The notes: generated by a model not told the origin, from the sequence alone. DNA of 64,000 bases from Microbacterium lacus (GCF_039531105.1 NZ_BAAAPK010000001.1:744001-808000); one strand, 5' to 3'. Shown: positions 8,098-16,047, numbered from the stretch's first letter. Numbers and translations are program-made.

Positions 8098-9029
8098 GCG
8101 GTGGCTTCTCCTCGTCGGTAGTTGCGCAGCCAGAGGCCGATGAGCGCGACCGAGCCGGCGGCGACGAGGCCGAGCGCGATCGCTCCGAAGGTCGGGCCCC
8201 AGGGGGCGGCGGGGTCGCTGGAGGCCTGCCCCGCGAGCTGGATGAGCATGCGTCCGATGCCGCCGCGCATGCCGATCGAGACCTCGGCGACGACGGCGCC
8301 GAGCACGGCGTTCGCCGCGGCGAGGCGGAGCGCGGGCAGCAGGTACGGCACGGCGGCGGGAAGGCGGAGGCGCAGGAGGGTGGGCCAGTATCCCGCCGCG
8401 TACGTGCGCATGAGGTCGACGTGGATGCGGTCGGGGGCGGCCAGCCCGCGCAGGACGCCGATCGCCACGGGGAAGAACGCGAGGTAGGACGCGATCACCG
8501 CGACCGAGAGCCACTGCGGCCAGGGCGTGCCACCGCGGTCGATCTGGTTGCCGATCGCGTTGATCACGGGTGCGAACGCGATGAGCGGGACGATCTGACT
8601 CACGACGATCCAGGGGAGGAGCCCCCACTCCACGAGCCGCCAGCGCTGCATCGCCAGGCCGAGCAGCGCGCCGACGGCGACCCCGATGAGCCAGCCGACC
8701 GCGGCGATCCCGAGGGTGACGAGGGCCGCCGAGGCGACCGAGACCCACAGCGGCGGGGTGTCGCCGCCGCTCGTCGGGGCGAACAGGCGCGCGACCATGT
8801 CCCAGATGTGCGGCATCGCGCGGTCGTGCGTCCGCGGCAGGATCATGACGCCCGAGCCCGAGGCGCCGGTCCCGCCGATCACGACCCCCTCGGGGGGCCC
8901 CAGGAACTTGTACAGCTCCCACAGCAGCAGCACCGCGACGACGCCGACCACGCCCCAGCCGACCGCGTACCAGCGCTGCGGCCCCGACCCCACGCGATAC
9001 CGCGCGAGCCCCTTCCGCTGAGACGCCAT
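8094..9029 (-). CDS. ABC transporter permease, second subunit
   Basis: A 311-residue permease beginning MASQRKGLARY. It has one N-terminal membrane span (residues about 20-40), then the BPD_transp_1 core with EAA-type loop (TYAAGYWPTLLRLRLPAAVP). The reading frame remains open to a GTG at 9086, which would add 19 residues. However, that extension is encoded entirely by a 67-nt palindromic element (9019-9085), so I prefer the ATG at 9029, itself inside the element edge. Together with the first permease it should form a heterodimeric channel. Function is secure; start position is moderate. Confidence 0.85.
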   Translation of the reverse strand: MASQRKGLARYRVGSGPQRWYAVGWGVVGVVAVLLLWELYKFLGPPEGVVIGGTGASGSGVMILPRTHDRAMPHIWDMVARLFAPTSGGDTPPLWVSVASAALVTLGIAAVGWLIGVAVGALLGLAMQRWRLVEWGLLPWIVVSQIVPLIAFAPVINAIGNQIDRGGTPWPQWLSVAVIASYLAFFPVAIGVLRGLAAPDRIHVDLMRTYAAGYWPTLLRLRLPAAVPYLLPALRLAAANAVLGAVVAEVSIGMRGGIGRMLIQLAGQASSDPAAPWGPTFGAIALGLVAAGSVALIGLWLRNYRRGEATA

Positions 9030-9085
9030 CTGGGCGTCGAGACCGTGGGTTTCCCCCGCGGTCTCGACCTGCAGTTGTCGTTTCA
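9019..9085. repeat. 67-nt palindromic element, decayed copy
   Basis: Bounded by TGAGACG and TTTCA, with GTCGAGACC and GGTCTCGAC as the best-conserved arm segments. It is exactly as long as the element at 23068-23134 and matches it without gaps at about 53 of 67 positions, counted by eye. The arms here have several mismatches. It occupies the gap between the LLM oxidoreductase stop and the permease body and supplies a spurious upstream start codon. Confidence 0.8.
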
Positions 9086-9089
9086 CGGA

Positions 9090-10106
9090 CTAGGACTTCG
9101 CCGTCACGTGCTCGGAGAGCGCCGGGATCACGGTTTCGCCGTAGACCCGCATCGTCTCCTCCTTGTTGTCGTGCTGGAGGTAGCCGGCGAACTGCGTGAC
9201 CCCGATCTCACGCAGCTTCTGCAGCTTCGCGATGTGCTCCTCGGCGGTGCCGAGGATGCAGAACCGGTCGACGATCTCGTCGGGCACGAAGTCGACGTGG
9301 TCGTTGTCGGCCTTGCCGTGCGTGTTGTAGTCGTAGCCCGTCCGCCCGGCGATGTAGTCCGTGAGCGCCTCGGGGACGTCCCCGTGGTGGCCGTACTTCG
9401 CGACGATATCGGCGACGTGGTTGCCGACCATGCCGCCGAACCACCGGCACTGGTCGCGCATGTGCGCCACGTCCGTGCCGATGTACATCGGCGCGGCCAC
9501 GCAGAACGCGATCGAGTCGGGGTCGCGGCCGACGTTGGCCGCGGCATCCCGCACCGTCTTGATCATCCACGCGGCGATGTCGAGGTCGGCCAACTGCAGG
9601 ATGAACCCGTCCCCCACCTCGCCGGTGAGCTTGAGCGCGAGCGGTCCGTACGCCGCGACCCACACCTCGAGCTCGGACCCGCGGCTCCACGGGAACTGCA
9701 GCGTCGCGCCGTGGTACTCCACGGGACGGGAGTTGCCGAGCTCGCGGATCACATGGATGGACTCGCGCAGCTCGCTCATCGACACCGGCTTGCCGTTCGT
9801 GACCCGAACGGCCGAGTCGCCGCGGCCGATCCCGCAGATCGTGCGGTTGCCGTACATCTCGTTGAGCGTGGCGAAGACGGATGCCGTGACGGTCCAGTCG
9901 CGGGTCGCCGGGTTCGTCACGAACGGGCCGACCGTCACGCGCTTGGTCTCCGCGAGGATCGCGGAGTGGATCACGTACGGCTCCTGCCAGAGCAGGTGCG
10001 AGTCGAACGTCCACACGTGGCTGAAGCCGTGCGCCTCGGCGAGCTTCGCGAGCTGCACGGTGCGTGCGGCGGGCGGGTTGGTCTGCAGGACGACTCCGAA
10101 ATCCAT
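9090..10106 (-). CDS. LLM-class (F420/FMN-dependent) oxidoreductase, CPS_4043-like
   Basis: A 338-residue TIM-barrel luciferase-like protein starting MDFGVVLQTNPPA, with the family-typical FSHVWTFDSHLLWQEPYVI (around residues 32-50) and a conserved GRGDSAVR. I place it near the TIGR03842 CPS_4043 family of putative F420-dependent oxidoreductases, whose substrate is not known to me. It sits between the hydantoinase and the importer genes. No dihydropyrimidine dehydrogenase is visible in the window, so it may do an oxidation or reduction step on the imported ring. Cofactor (FMN or F420) cannot be settled by reading. Confidence 0.88.
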   Translation of the reverse strand: MDFGVVLQTNPPAARTVQLAKLAEAHGFSHVWTFDSHLLWQEPYVIHSAILAETKRVTVGPFVTNPATRDWTVTASVFATLNEMYGNRTICGIGRGDSAVRVTNGKPVSMSELRESIHVIRELGNSRPVEYHGATLQFPWSRGSELEVWVAAYGPLALKLTGEVGDGFILQLADLDIAAWMIKTVRDAAANVGRDPDSIAFCVAAPMYIGTDVAHMRDQCRWFGGMVGNHVADIVAKYGHHGDVPEALTDYIAGRTGYDYNTHGKADNDHVDFVPDEIVDRFCILGTAEEHIAKLQKLREIGVTQFAGYLQHDNKEETMRVYGETVIPALSEHVTAKS

Positions 10107-10117
10107 GGCTGCGCCTC

Positions 10118-11554
10118 TCACGTCAGGTACTGGCTGAGGCCGCGCTTGAGGAAGCGCCCGTCGCCCTTGGCGCCCAGGTAGGCGTTGTCATCGACGATGA
10201 CCTTGCCTCGCGAGAGCACGGTGTCCACGTGACCGTCGATCTCGTAGCCCTCCCACGCGGAGTGGTCCATGTTCATGTGGTGGGTCTTGCCCACCCCGAT
10301 CGACGTGTGCCCGTTCGGGTCGTAGACGACGATGTCGGCATCCGCCCCCGGCTGGATCACGCCCTTGCGTCCGTAGAGGCCGAACATGCGCGCCGGAGTG
10401 GTGGAGGTGAGCTCGACCCACCGCTCGAGCGTGATCTTGCCGGTCACCACGCCCTGGTACATGAGGTCCATGCGGTGCTCGACCGAGCCGATCCCGTTCG
10501 GGATCTTGCGGAAGTCGCCGAGCCCGAGCTCCTTCTGGTCCTTCATGCAGAACGGGCAGTGATCGGTCGAGACCATCTGCAGGTCGTTCGTGCGCAGCGC
10601 CTGCCACATGTGGTCCTGGTGACCTTCGGCGCGCGAGCGCAGCGGCGTCGAGCACACCCACTTCGCGCCTTCGAACCGACCCCACTCGTCGCTCTGCGCA
10701 CCCAGCTGTTCTTCGAGCGAGAGGTACAGGTACTGCGGGCACGTCTCGCCGAACACGTTCTGCCCGCGATCTCGCGCGGCGGCGAGCTGCTCGACCGCCT
10801 GCTTCGCGCTCACGTGCACGACGTACAGCGGCGCGCCGGTGAGGTTCGCGATCATGATCGCGCGGTGGGTGGCCTCCTCCTCCATCTGCCATGCGCGGGC
10901 GATGCCGTGGAAGTAGGGGTCGGTCTTGCCCTCCTCGATCAGCTGCGCGGCCAGGACGTCGATCACCGGTCCGTTCTCGGCGTGCATCATCGTCAGCATC
11001 CCGGTGTCACGGCTGACCTGCATGGCCTTGAGGATCTGCGCATCGTCGGAGTAGAAGACGCCCGGGTAGGCCATGAAGAGCTTGAAGCTCGTGATGCCCT
11101 CGTCGACCAGGCCGGGCATCGCCGCGAGGGAGTCCTCGTCGACGCCGCCGATGATCTGGTGGAAGCCGTAGTCGATCGCGCAGTTGCCCGCGGCCTTCTC
11201 GTGCCACGCGGCCAGGCCGTCCTGGATGCGCTCGCCGTAAGTCTGCACGGCGAAGTCGATGATGCTGGTCGTGCCGCCCCACGCCGCGGCACGCGTGCCG
11301 GTCTCGAACGTGTCGATCGCGGCGGTGCCGCCGAACGGCAGCTGCATGTGGGTGTGCGCGTCGATGCCGCCGGGGATCACGTACTTGCCGGTCGCGTCGA
11401 TCACGGTGTCCACGGATGCCGCGACATCGGTGCCGAGAAGCTCGGAGCCCGGCTGGAGGACCGCGACGATCCGCTCGCCGTCGATCAGCACGTCCGCGGC
11501 GCTGCGCCCGGTCGCCGAGACGACGGTGCCGCCGGTGATGAGGGTGGTGCTCAT
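10118..11554 (-). CDS. hydA: D-hydantoinase / dihydropyrimidinase
   Basis: A 478-residue cyclic amidohydrolase that opens dihydropyrimidines or 5-substituted hydantoins to N-carbamoyl amino acids. The metal ligands are visible: His67 and His69 in DAHTHMQLP, carboxylated Lys158 in SFKLFMAYPG, then MHAENG, VVHVSA and STDHCPF. Length and motifs fit the family. The next enzyme, an N-carbamoyl-beta-alanine amidohydrolase, is encoded 11 bp upstream in the same operon. Whether the natural ring is dihydrouracil, dihydrothymine or a hydantoin cannot be decided from sequence. Confidence 0.95.
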   Translation of the reverse strand: MSTTLITGGTVVSATGRSAADVLIDGERIVAVLQPGSELLGTDVAASVDTVIDATGKYVIPGGIDAHTHMQLPFGGTAAIDTFETGTRAAAWGGTTSIIDFAVQTYGERIQDGLAAWHEKAAGNCAIDYGFHQIIGGVDEDSLAAMPGLVDEGITSFKLFMAYPGVFYSDDAQILKAMQVSRDTGMLTMMHAENGPVIDVLAAQLIEEGKTDPYFHGIARAWQMEEEATHRAIMIANLTGAPLYVVHVSAKQAVEQLAAARDRGQNVFGETCPQYLYLSLEEQLGAQSDEWGRFEGAKWVCSTPLRSRAEGHQDHMWQALRTNDLQMVSTDHCPFCMKDQKELGLGDFRKIPNGIGSVEHRMDLMYQGVVTGKITLERWVELTSTTPARMFGLYGRKGVIQPGADADIVVYDPNGHTSIGVGKTHHMNMDHSAWEGYEIDGHVDTVLSRGKVIVDDNAYLGAKGDGRFLKRGLSQYLT

Positions 11555-11565
11555 GTCCCTGTTCC

Positions 11566-12414
11566 TTACGGCTTCGCGATCCGGGTGTACGAGTCGGGCC
11601 GGCGGTCCCGGTAGAACTGCCAGTCGTCGCGCATCTGCAGCACCATGTCCATGTCCAGGTCCCGCACGAGCACCTCCTCCTCCGTGCCCGAGCCGCGCTC
11701 GCCGACGAAGTTCCCCCGCGGGTCGATCACCTGGCTCGTGCCGTAGAAGTCCACGGCGAGCTCGCCGTACTCGTTGTCCTCGCGACCCACGCGGTTGGGC
11801 TGCAGCACGAAGTAGCCGTTCGCGACGGCGGCCGCCGGACCCTCGACCTCCCAGAGCCGGTTGGACAGACCGGGCTTGGTCGCGTTCGGGTTGAAGACCA
11901 TGTGCGCGTCGGCCAGGCCGAGTTCCCGCCAGCCCTCGGGGAAGTGCCGGTCGTAGCAGATGTACATCCCGACGCGGCCGACCGCGGTGTCGAACACGGG
12001 GTAGCCGAGGTTGCCGGGCCGGAAGTAGAACTTCTCCCAGAACCGGTCCAGGTGCGGCAGGTGGTGCTTGCGGTACTTCCCGAGCACCGTGCCGTCGGCA
12101 TCCACGAGCACGGACGTGTTGTAGTAGACCCCGGTTTCGGCCTCTTCGTAGATCGGGAGCACCATGACCGTGCCGAGCTCTTTCGCGAGGGCGGCGAACC
12201 GCTGGACGATCGGGCCGTCCGCCTGCTCGGCGTAGCGGTAGTACTTCTTGTCCTGCGTGATGCCGAAGTACGGGCCGTAGAACAGCTCCTGGAAGCACAC
12301 CACCTGGGCGCCCTGACCGGCGGCATCCCGGGCGAATCCCTCGTGCTTGTCCAGCATCGAGTCCTTGTCGCCCGTCCAGGTGGTCTGGGTGATCGCTGCG
12401 CGCACCGTCGTCAT
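11566..12414 (-). CDS. Beta-ureidopropionase (nitrilase superfamily)
   Basis: A 282-residue carbon-nitrogen hydrolase that would convert N-carbamoyl-beta-alanine to beta-alanine, CO2 and ammonia. The catalytic triad is in place: Glu43 (FQELFYG), Lys116 (YRKHHLP), Cys153 (YICYDRHFPE). I chose the ATG at 12414 because GGAGACGGGC precedes it; a second ATG lies 12 bp upstream. It is the first gene of the nine-gene pyrimidine operon, whose promoter lies at 12484-12513. Confidence 0.93.
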   Translation of the reverse strand: MTTVRAAITQTTWTGDKDSMLDKHEGFARDAAGQGAQVVCFQELFYGPYFGITQDKKYYRYAEQADGPIVQRFAALAKELGTVMVLPIYEEAETGVYYNTSVLVDADGTVLGKYRKHHLPHLDRFWEKFYFRPGNLGYPVFDTAVGRVGMYICYDRHFPEGWRELGLADAHMVFNPNATKPGLSNRLWEVEGPAAAVANGYFVLQPNRVGREDNEYGELAVDFYGTSQVIDPRGNFVGERGSGTEEEVLVRDLDMDMVLQMRDDWQFYRDRRPDSYTRIAKP

Positions 12415-12476
12415 GCCCGTCTCCATTCGTCTTCATTGATCCTGTCGACCCGACGTTTCCCGTCGGTTTCAGCCTG

Positions 12477-12486
12477 TGTCCGGACA
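12477..12486. promoter_or_regulatory. Palindromic operator at operon start site
   Basis: TGTCCGGACA is a perfect 10-bp palindrome. It covers the predicted transcription start of the pyrimidine operon and overlaps its -10 box, which is a repressor position. The regulator is not encoded nearby in an obvious way. Confidence 0.45.
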
Positions 12487-12513
12487 GTAAAGCCTCACGA
12501 CGCCGGGCGGCAA
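12484..12513 (-). promoter_or_regulatory. Promoter of pyrimidine-degradation operon
   Basis: On the minus strand TTGCCG (12513-12508) and TACTGT (12489-12484) are spaced by 18 bp. The resulting leader of about 63 nt contains a small hairpin (12450-12466, CCGACG/CGTCGG arms). Inferred by eye from consensus. Confidence 0.5.
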
Positions 12514-12560
12514 GGGGGGGACCCGGATACATCGGAAGACGGATGCCGCGACACCGCGTC

Positions 12561-12573
12561 TCACGTAGCGTGA
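12561..12573 (+). promoter_or_regulatory. -10 box and palindrome before histidine kinase
   Basis: TCACG-TAG-CGTGA is an inverted repeat containing the -10 hexamer TAGCGT (12566-12571). Six nt separate the hexamer from the GTG at 12578, so the mRNA would start at the start codon (leaderless). The symmetry suggests an operator, perhaps autoregulatory. Confidence 0.55.
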
Positions 12574-12577
12574 AACG

Positions 12578-13732
12578 GTGTTCCGCCCTCTGCTCCCCGT
12601 TCAGCTGACGGTGGACGTCCTCTTCGCCGTCGTCTTCGGCCTCATCGCGCTCGGCTCCGAACTGGGCAGCGGCGTCGCCGAGGCCCCGGTCGCGAGCGCG
12701 CTCACCTGCGTCCTGATGGCGTCCGCTGTCGCGGTGCGGCGGCTCTCGCCCGGCCTGGCCCTCGGGGTCGCGTGGGCCGGGGCGGTCGTGCAGATGTCGT
12801 TCGGGCGCCCGCCGATCCTGGCCGATGTCGCCGTCTTCGCAGTGCTGTACGCCACGGCCGCCTACGGGTCGCGGCTGGTCTACTGGCTGGGCTTCGCGTC
12901 CTCCGTCGGCGGGGCGATCGTGATCACGGCCTATCTGTTCGCGATCCCGCAGTTCGCCGGCGGTCGGCTGACCCTGGCCAGCCTGCCGCTCGCGTTCGCG
13001 GTGCTCGTCGCCGCGGGCTTCGCCCTTCTGCTGTCCTGGACGATCGGCGCGCTCGTGCGCAGCTCGGCCCGCGCCCGTGCGAATCGCGCGGCGCAGGTGC
13101 AGGCCGAAGCGGACGCCGCCGCCGAGCACGAGCGCGCCCGCATCGCCCGGGACATGCACGATGTCGTCGCGCACTCGCTCGCGGTCGTGATCGCCCAGGC
13201 CGACGGTGCGCGCTACGCCGCAGGCACCGACCCGACCGCTGCGGCCGCGGCGCTCGGCACGATCTCCACGACCGCCCGCGCGGCGCTGGCCGACGTGCGG
13301 CTGCTGCTGACCCAGCTGCGTCATCAGCAGGGCGACGGCCCGCAGCCGACGCTCGCCGATCTCGAGGAACTGTACGCCCAGGTGCGCGCGGCCGGGGTGG
13401 AGCTGCTCATCGACATCGACCCCGCCCCCGCGGGCGAGCCGTCGGCGGCCGTGCAGCTCGCGCTGTACCGCATCCTCCAGGAGGCGCTGACGAACGCGCT
13501 GCGCCACGGGGGCGGCGGCGCTGTGCACGTGACGCTCTCGTGGCGCCCGGATGGGGTGGAGTTCGCGGTGCGCAACCCTATCGGCACCGCGGAGCCGGTC
13601 GGAGGAGCCGCCGGGCACGGGCTCATCGGCATGACCGAGCGGGCGGGCCTGGTCGGCGGCCGGGTCACCGCCGCCCGCGACGGGGAGGACTTCGTCGTGA
13701 GCGGGGTCCTGCCGATGGCGGTGACCGCGTGA
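12578..13732 (+). CDS. Two-component sensor histidine kinase (NarL-type partner)
   Basis: A 384-residue membrane kinase. About five or six membrane segments fill residues 10-155. A HisKA_3 dimerisation domain follows with phosphorylated His194 (RDMHDVVAHS), then an HATPase_c domain with N-box LQEALTNALRHG and a GHGLIGMTERAGL lid. The sensing part is nearly all membrane, so the signal is probably at or in the membrane. Its stop overlaps the response regulator's GTG by 4 bp. The downstream PAP2-kinase fusion and MacB-like ABC transporter are candidate targets, which is inference from proximity. Confidence 0.93.
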   Translation: MFRPLLPVQLTVDVLFAVVFGLIALGSELGSGVAEAPVASALTCVLMASAVAVRRLSPGLALGVAWAGAVVQMSFGRPPILADVAVFAVLYATAAYGSRLVYWLGFASSVGGAIVITAYLFAIPQFAGGRLTLASLPLAFAVLVAAGFALLLSWTIGALVRSSARARANRAAQVQAEADAAAEHERARIARDMHDVVAHSLAVVIAQADGARYAAGTDPTAAAAALGTISTTARAALADVRLLLTQLRHQQGDGPQPTLADLEELYAQVRAAGVELLIDIDPAPAGEPSAAVQLALYRILQEALTNALRHGGGGAVHVTLSWRPDGVEFAVRNPIGTAEPVGGAAGHGLIGMTERAGLVGGRVTAARDGEDFVVSGVLPMAVTA

Positions 13733-14370
13733 GCGGCATCCGGGTCGTCCTGGTCGATGATCAGGCGCTCTTCCGCGCCGGCATCCGCATGCTGATCGAC
13801 TCCCAGCCCGACCTCGAGGTGGTGGGCGAGGCGGCTGACGGTGCCGAAGCGCTGAGCGTCGTGCGGGACGCGCGGCCCGATGTCGTCCTGATGGACATCC
13901 GGATGCCGGTCATGGACGGCCTGGCGGCGACGGCGGCGCTGCTCGCCGACCCCGACCCGCCGCGGATCGTCATGCTCACCACTTTCGACCTCGACGAAGC
14001 GGCCGCGCGCGCGATCCGGCAGGGCGCGAGCGGGTTCCTGCTGAAGGACGCCGAGCCGGAGTTCCTGCTGGCCGCGATCCGCACCGTGCACGCCGGGTCG
14101 GCGGTGATCGCCGCCGCGGCCACGCGCGACCTGTTCGCGCACTTCGGCGGCACGGCGCACCCCGTTCCGCCGGCGTACGCGGCACTGACCGAGCGCGAAC
14201 GGGAGATCTTCGCGCTGGCCGCGCGGGGGCTCTCCAACGCCGAGATCGCCGGGCGGGAGTTCCTGTCCGAGGCGACGGTGAAGACGCACATCAGCCGCAT
14301 CCTCGCCAAGCTTGCGCTCCGCGATCGGGTGCAGCTGGTCGTCTTCGCGTTCGAGCACGGTCTGACCTGA
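13729..14370 (+). CDS. LuxR/NarL-family response regulator
   Basis: A 213-residue regulator. The receiver domain (1-120) has the acidic pair Asp10/Asp11, phosphorylated Asp56 (VVLMDIRMP) and Lys106 (FLLKDAEP). The C-terminal LuxR-type helix-turn-helix (about 148-210) carries LTEREREIFALAARGLSNAE and EATVKTHISRILAKL. GTG start overlaps the kinase stop, so the two are translated together. It would bind DNA as a phosphorylated dimer; targets are unknown. Confidence 0.95.
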   Translation: MSGIRVVLVDDQALFRAGIRMLIDSQPDLEVVGEAADGAEALSVVRDARPDVVLMDIRMPVMDGLAATAALLADPDPPRIVMLTTFDLDEAAARAIRQGASGFLLKDAEPEFLLAAIRTVHAGSAVIAAAATRDLFAHFGGTAHPVPPAYAALTEREREIFALAARGLSNAEIAGREFLSEATVKTHISRILAKLALRDRVQLVVFAFEHGLT

Positions 14371-14379
14371 GGAGCGAAC

Positions 14380-14385
14380 TACCCT
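14380..14385 (+). promoter_or_regulatory. -10 box of PAP2-DAGK gene (leaderless)
   Basis: TACCCT with a 6-nt gap to the ATG at 14392. It suggests the fusion gene also has its own leaderless transcript inside the regulator operon. Confidence 0.45.
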
Positions 14386-14391
14386 CGGCAT

Positions 14392-15975
14392 ATGCGTCCC
14401 CCTTCCTCCCGGCGTCCGATCGCCCGCCTCGAGCGCGCCCGCACGATGCCGCGGTGGGTGCGCGGGCTCGATGCGGCGGCCGCGCGGCGCATCAACCGCC
14501 GCGCAGCGCCGGACGCGCTGCTCACGGGGCTGAGTCGCGCCGCGGACGGCGGCCTGATCTGGGCGGCGATCGCCGCCACGATGGTCGTCTTCGGCGCGCA
14601 CCGGGCGGCGCTGCGCGGCGTCGGATCCATGCTCGTCGCGGGCGTCGTCTCGGACGTCGTGGTCAAGCGCTTCTTCGACGGCCCCCGACCGGGGTGGGAT
14701 GCCGTGCCCCACGCGCGGCGCCTGCGGGCCTACCCGCGCACGACGTCGTTCCCGTCCGGGCACTCCGCGAGTGCCGCGGGCTTCGCGGCCGGTGTGGCGT
14801 GGGAGTCTCCGGCCGCGGGCGCCGCCCTCGCCCCGCTGGCGGCGGGCGTCGCGTACTCGCGCCTGCACGTGGGGGCGCACTGGCTCTCGGACGTCGTCGC
14901 CGGCGTCGCGATCGGTGCCGTCGTCGCGAGCGTCGGACGCCTGGTCGTCCCCGCTCGGCGGCGGTCGTCGCCGCCCGAACCCGAGGTCGCCCAGGTGATC
15001 GAGCGGATCGACCTCCCGGCGTCGGCGGACGGTGCGGGGGTGCTGATCGTGATGAACAGCGGAGCGGGGACATCGGTCATCCACCTCGACCCGCGTCCGG
15101 TGATCGCCGAGCGCCTGCCGAAGGCGCGCGTGCGCGAGCTCGAGGCGCACGAGGCGATGGCTGACATCGTGCGCGAGATCATGGCGGGCGAGCATCCGCC
15201 CGAGATCCTCGGCGTGTACGGCGGCGACGGGTCCGTCTCGCGCATGGCGCACCTCGCTCTGGAGTTCGACCGGCCGTTCCTCGCCCTTCCCGGCGGCACG
15301 TTCAACCACTTCGCGCGGACGGCGGGACTCGACTCGGTCGAACTCGCGCTGGACGCACTGGAAGCGGGAACCGGCATCGCGGCGAGCGTCGGGGAGCTGC
15401 GCGCCGGCGACCGCACGACCACCGTGCTCAATTCGGCATCCATCGGCGTCTATCCGGAGTTCGTCGCGGAGCGCACGAAGCGCAAGGCCCGGCTCGGCAA
15501 ATGGGTGGGTGGCGTCGTCGCCGCGTGGCGGGGCCTGCGCGATGCGGAGCCGATCGAGATCTCGATCGGCGGCAAGCGGGCCCGGGTCTGGTCGGTCTTC
15601 GCGAGCATCGGGCGCAACACCCCGGGGCAGGTCGCGACGTTCCAGCGGCGGACGCTGTCGGACGACGTGCTCGACGTGCGCGTGCAGCACGCCCGCGGGT
15701 CACGGCTCCAGGCGGTGGCCGCCCTATCGTTCGGGGCGGCCAGCCGCGCGGTTCTGCGGGCGCTGCGCCTGCTTCCGCCCGCGTCGGACATCGAGCACAT
15801 CACCGCGACCGAGATCACGATCTCGGTGCGCCCGAGCCCGGGCGATGCGCCGTTCTACGCGCACGACGGCGAGCTCCAGCGTCGCCCGGCGGTCGGGCCG
15901 GACGGTCGGTACGCGATGACGTGCCGGATCCTGCCGCGCGCGCTGCGCGTCTACGCGCCCGCGTCGACGCGGTGA
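14392..15975 (+). CDS. PAP2 phosphatase fused to diacylglycerol-kinase-like domain
   Basis: A 527-residue bifunctional-looking lipid enzyme. Residues 1-190 form a membrane PAP2 acid phosphatase with all three signatures: KRFFDGPRP (92-100), PSGH (121-124) and SRLHVGAHWLSD (156-167). Residues about 215-525 form a lipid-kinase (DAGK catalytic) domain with VLIVMNSGAG, GVYGGDGSVSR and LPGGTFNHFARTAGL. The usual GGDGT reads GGDGS. One half removes phosphate from a lipid phosphate and the other would add one to a diacylglycerol- or sphingosine-like lipid. It lies 21 bp after the response regulator. Confidence 0.9.
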   Translation: MRPPSSRRPIARLERARTMPRWVRGLDAAAARRINRRAAPDALLTGLSRAADGGLIWAAIAATMVVFGAHRAALRGVGSMLVAGVVSDVVVKRFFDGPRPGWDAVPHARRLRAYPRTTSFPSGHSASAAGFAAGVAWESPAAGAALAPLAAGVAYSRLHVGAHWLSDVVAGVAIGAVVASVGRLVVPARRRSSPPEPEVAQVIERIDLPASADGAGVLIVMNSGAGTSVIHLDPRPVIAERLPKARVRELEAHEAMADIVREIMAGEHPPEILGVYGGDGSVSRMAHLALEFDRPFLALPGGTFNHFARTAGLDSVELALDALEAGTGIAASVGELRAGDRTTTVLNSASIGVYPEFVAERTKRKARLGKWVGGVVAAWRGLRDAEPIEISIGGKRARVWSVFASIGRNTPGQVATFQRRTLSDDVLDVRVQHARGSRLQAVAALSFGAASRAVLRALRLLPPASDIEHITATEITISVRPSPGDAPFYAHDGELQRRPAVGPDGRYAMTCRILPRALRVYAPASTR

Positions 15976-16047
15976 AAGCCCGGGGCGAATCCGGGCCGCC
16001 ACGCCTCCGGGAGGCCTGGAGAGGCTGATTCGGCTCCGCGCTTTCAC
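15972..16047. repeat. Nested palindrome / probable terminator
   Basis: GTGAAAGC (15972) pairs with GCTTTCAC (ends 16047), and the pairing continues inward with mismatches for about 20 nt. A perfect inner palindrome GCCTCC-G-GGAGGC lies at 16003-16015. The left arm overlaps the stop codon of the PAP2-DAGK gene. The whole can form a cruciform or a long terminator hairpin before the ABC transporter genes. Confidence 0.8.

Noticed and set aside
10118..13618. A 1166-residue minus-strand open frame spanning hydantoinase to the kinase region
   Set aside because: Only the last 478 residues are the hydantoinase. The rest is the high-GC antisense or off-frame shadow of the ureidopropionase and kinase genes, with Arg/Pro/Ala-rich nonsense composition.
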